DNA of 31,189 nucleotides from Lachnospiraceae bacterium (GTDB lineage: Bacteria > Bacillota > Clostridia > Lachnospirales > Lachnospiraceae): assembly GCA_900771195.1 (NCBI GenBank), contig CAAGMZ010000033.1, positions 1 through 31,189 of the forward strand. The letters run 5' to 3'. The notes below the pieces were generated by a model, which had not been told where the DNA came from, did no database searches, and saw only the letters and a list, made by a program, of their open reading frames with translations. This document shows, piece after piece, positions 30,058-31,189 of this stretch; the first letter of the stretch is position 1, and every line of letters begins with the position of its first letter. Both the position numbers and the translations under genes were made by a program.

Positions 30058-31189
30058 ATGATTGATGAAAAAAATGGGCGCAAGTGCCCACGGACAGTTA
30101 ATCGCAGGTTCAAGGACACAGTATTCAGAATGCTGTTTTCCGACAAAGATAATCTTCTGTCACTTTACAATGCGGTTAACGGAAGCAACCATGAGAATGC
30201 GGATGACCTGGAGGTTGTAACGCTTGAAAATGCTATTTATATGGGAGTTAAGAATGATTTGGCGTTTATACTTGATGAGGATATGCACATGTATGAACAT
30301 CAATCTACATATAATCCCAACATGCCGCTTCGTGACCTGTTCTACATTGCCAGCGAATACCAGCGTATTGTAAGCAATAAGCCGCTTTATTCGACAAAGC
30401 TTCAGAAGATACCGACACCGAAGTTCATTGTATTCTACAATGGACAGGATAAAGCTGATGACCGTGTGGAGCTTAAGCTTTCGTCGGCATTTGTAAATCC
30501 GCAGGAGGAGCCGGCACTTGAACTTAAGGTGCTTATGCTTAATGTCAACGAGGGACATAACAGCGAGATTATGGCTCACTGCCACATTCTCATGGAATAT
30601 TCGGTATTTGTAGCGAAGACACGAATGTATTCTGAGAGAATGCCATATGAGAAAGCAGTGGAAACGGCTGTTGACGAATGCATAAGAGAAGGAATTCTCA
30701 AGGACTTTCTTGTGAATAACAGATCGGAGGTAGTCATGACAAGTATATTTGAATATGATGCAGAAGAAGAAATGAGAAAGCTCCGTGAAGAGTATGAGCG
30801 GGACAACGCGGAAGAGCTCCGGAAAGCCCGAGAACAATATGAACGTGATAATGCAGAAGTATTGCAGAGGATGCGGGAAGCTAAGGACGAGGAACTAAGA
30901 AAAATCCGAGAAGAGTATGAGCGCGACAACGCGGAAGAGCTTCAGAGGATGCGGGAAGCTAAGGATGAAGAGCTGAGAAAAATCCGAGAAGAGTATGAGC
31001 GCGACAGCGCGGAAGAGCTCAAAAAGCTACGAGAAGAATATGAGAGAGACAATGCGGAAGAGCTTCAGAGGATGCAGGAGGCTAAGGATGAAGAACTGAG
31101 AAAAATCCGAGAAGAGTATGAGCGCGACAGCGCGGAAGAGCTCAAAAAGCTACGAGAAGAGTATGAGAGAGACAGCGCGGAAGAGCTTC
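30058..31189 (+). CDS. Rpn-type PD-(D/E)XK nuclease with repeat coiled-coil tail (partial)
   Basis: This gene runs off the right edge; 377 codons are visible. The first 220 or so residues form a PD-(D/E)XK nuclease/putative transposase domain of the Rpn family. They start with NRRFKDTVFRMLFSDKDNLL; candidate active-site residues are Asp67 in KNDLAFIL and Glu80-x-Gln82 in YEHQST, followed by PLRDLFYIASEYQ. From about residue 230 the protein is a highly charged coiled coil of repeated EEL-RKIREEYERDNA-type units. AAGGAGG precedes ATG 30058. Rpn proteins are DNases linked to recombination and phage defence. An internal in-frame ATG with its own GGAGG (30726-30738) could make the tail separately. 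Confidence 0.82.
   Translation, partial: MIDEKNGRKCPRTVNRRFKDTVFRMLFSDKDNLLSLYNAVNGSNHENADDLEVVTLENAIYMGVKNDLAFILDEDMHMYEHQSTYNPNMPLRDLFYIASEYQRIVSNKPLYSTKLQKIPTPKFIVFYNGQDKADDRVELKLSSAFVNPQEEPALELKVLMLNVNEGHNSEIMAHCHILMEYSVFVAKTRMYSERMPYEKAVETAVDECIREGILKDFLVNNRSEVVMTSIFEYDAEEEMRKLREEYERDNAEELRKAREQYERDNAEVLQRMREAKDEELRKIREEYERDNAEELQRMREAKDEELRKIREEYERDSAEELKKLREEYERDNAEELQRMQEAKDEELRKIREEYERDSAEELKKLREEYERDSAEEL
30736..31189 (+). CDS. possible internal in-frame product (RpnS-like tail)
   Basis: GGAGG at 30726-30730 lies 5 nt before an in-frame ATG at 30736 (residue 227 of the nuclease ORF), exactly where the catalytic domain ends and the coiled coil begins. The product would be the repeat tail alone, starting MTSIFEYDAEEEMRKL. 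Established knowledge: in enteric Rpn systems the 3' part is translated separately as an antitoxin. Caution: the codons for RSEVVM alone can create this SD-like sequence. Confidence 0.4.
   Translation, partial: MTSIFEYDAEEEMRKLREEYERDNAEELRKAREQYERDNAEVLQRMREAKDEELRKIREEYERDNAEELQRMREAKDEELRKIREEYERDSAEELKKLREEYERDNAEELQRMQEAKDEELRKIREEYERDSAEELKKLREEYERDSAEEL
30895..31189 (+). repeat. in-frame coding repeats of the coiled-coil tail
   Basis: Near-identical DNA units recur with period 78 bp (30895 to 30973) and then 123 bp (30973 to 31096), that is 26 and 41 codons. They are built from 15-codon (EELRKIREEYERDNA) and 11-codon (EELQRMREAKD) modules. High DNA identity with intact frame suggests recent expansion. 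It continues past the window edge. Confidence 0.9.

Noticed and set aside
30160..30929. Long open frames on the minus strand of the Rpn gene
   Set aside because: They are antisense shadows of the repeat-rich plus-strand gene, with no ribosome binding site and biased Ser/Arg composition.
30895..31189. CRISPR-like array
   Set aside because: Repeats are in frame, encode coiled coil and have no unique spacers of constant length.

Overview
This window looks like the chromosome of a flagellated, low-to-mid GC Firmicute, most likely a gut or rumen Lachnospiraceae. The evidence is the Gram-positive flagellar gene order (comFC-yvyF-flgM-flgN-flgK-flgL-fliW-csrA-flaG-fliD-fliS-flagellin), strong AGGAGG ribosome binding sites, an Mbl/FlhO/FlhP block as in Bacillus, and a short flagellin of commensal type. 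I do not name a species.

Region 1 (1 to about 5042) is the right-hand part of an integrated mobile element. It holds an IS21-family insertion sequence (istA-istB, about 189-2730) that abuts the 3' remnant of an ATPase gene, then a large serine recombinase. The recombinase ORF runs into a 48-codon fragment (5042-5188) that I recognise as the C-terminal half of SpoIIID, the mother-cell sporulation regulator. Synteny agrees, because spoIIID precedes mbl-flhO-flhP in Bacillus. The element therefore sits inside spoIIID, at its helix-turn-helix, with the recombinase beside the junction. This is the architecture of the sigK 'skin' intervening element, but in a different mother-cell gene. It is either an excisable developmental switch or a sporulation-killing insertion. 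The 5' half of spoIIID would lie beyond the left edge of the window.

Region 2 (5179-10105) has an M3 oligoendopeptidase on the minus strand, then mbl, two rod genes (flgF/flhO-like and flgG/flhP-like) and a FlgJ-type rod-binding protein on the plus strand.

Region 3 (10221-13644) has recD2, comFC (apparently lacking any ATG/GTG/TTG start for its full length) and the yvyF-type flagellar operon gene.

Region 4 (13842-24726) is the late flagellar operon behind sigma-28-like promoters: flgM, flgN, two tandem flgK paralogues, an enlarged flgL, fliW, csrA, flaG, an enlarged fliD, fliS, a FliT-like chaperone and flagellin. The flagellin leader carries a hairpin displaying AAGGAT, 20 nt before a second GGA in the ribosome binding site. 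This is a good CsrA target next to the csrA and fliW genes, so the FliW-CsrA-flagellin homeostasis loop is present as one unit.

Region 5 (24723-28341) has three paralogous CgeB-like glycosyltransferases next to flagellin, plausibly for flagellin glycosylation. Region 6 (28347-31189) has a YitT-family membrane protein, a small ECF-like sigma factor and a gene running off the right edge. That gene encodes an Rpn-type PD-(D/E)XK nuclease with a repeat-rich coiled-coil tail, a structured leader, and an internal SD+ATG that could make the tail as a separate protein.
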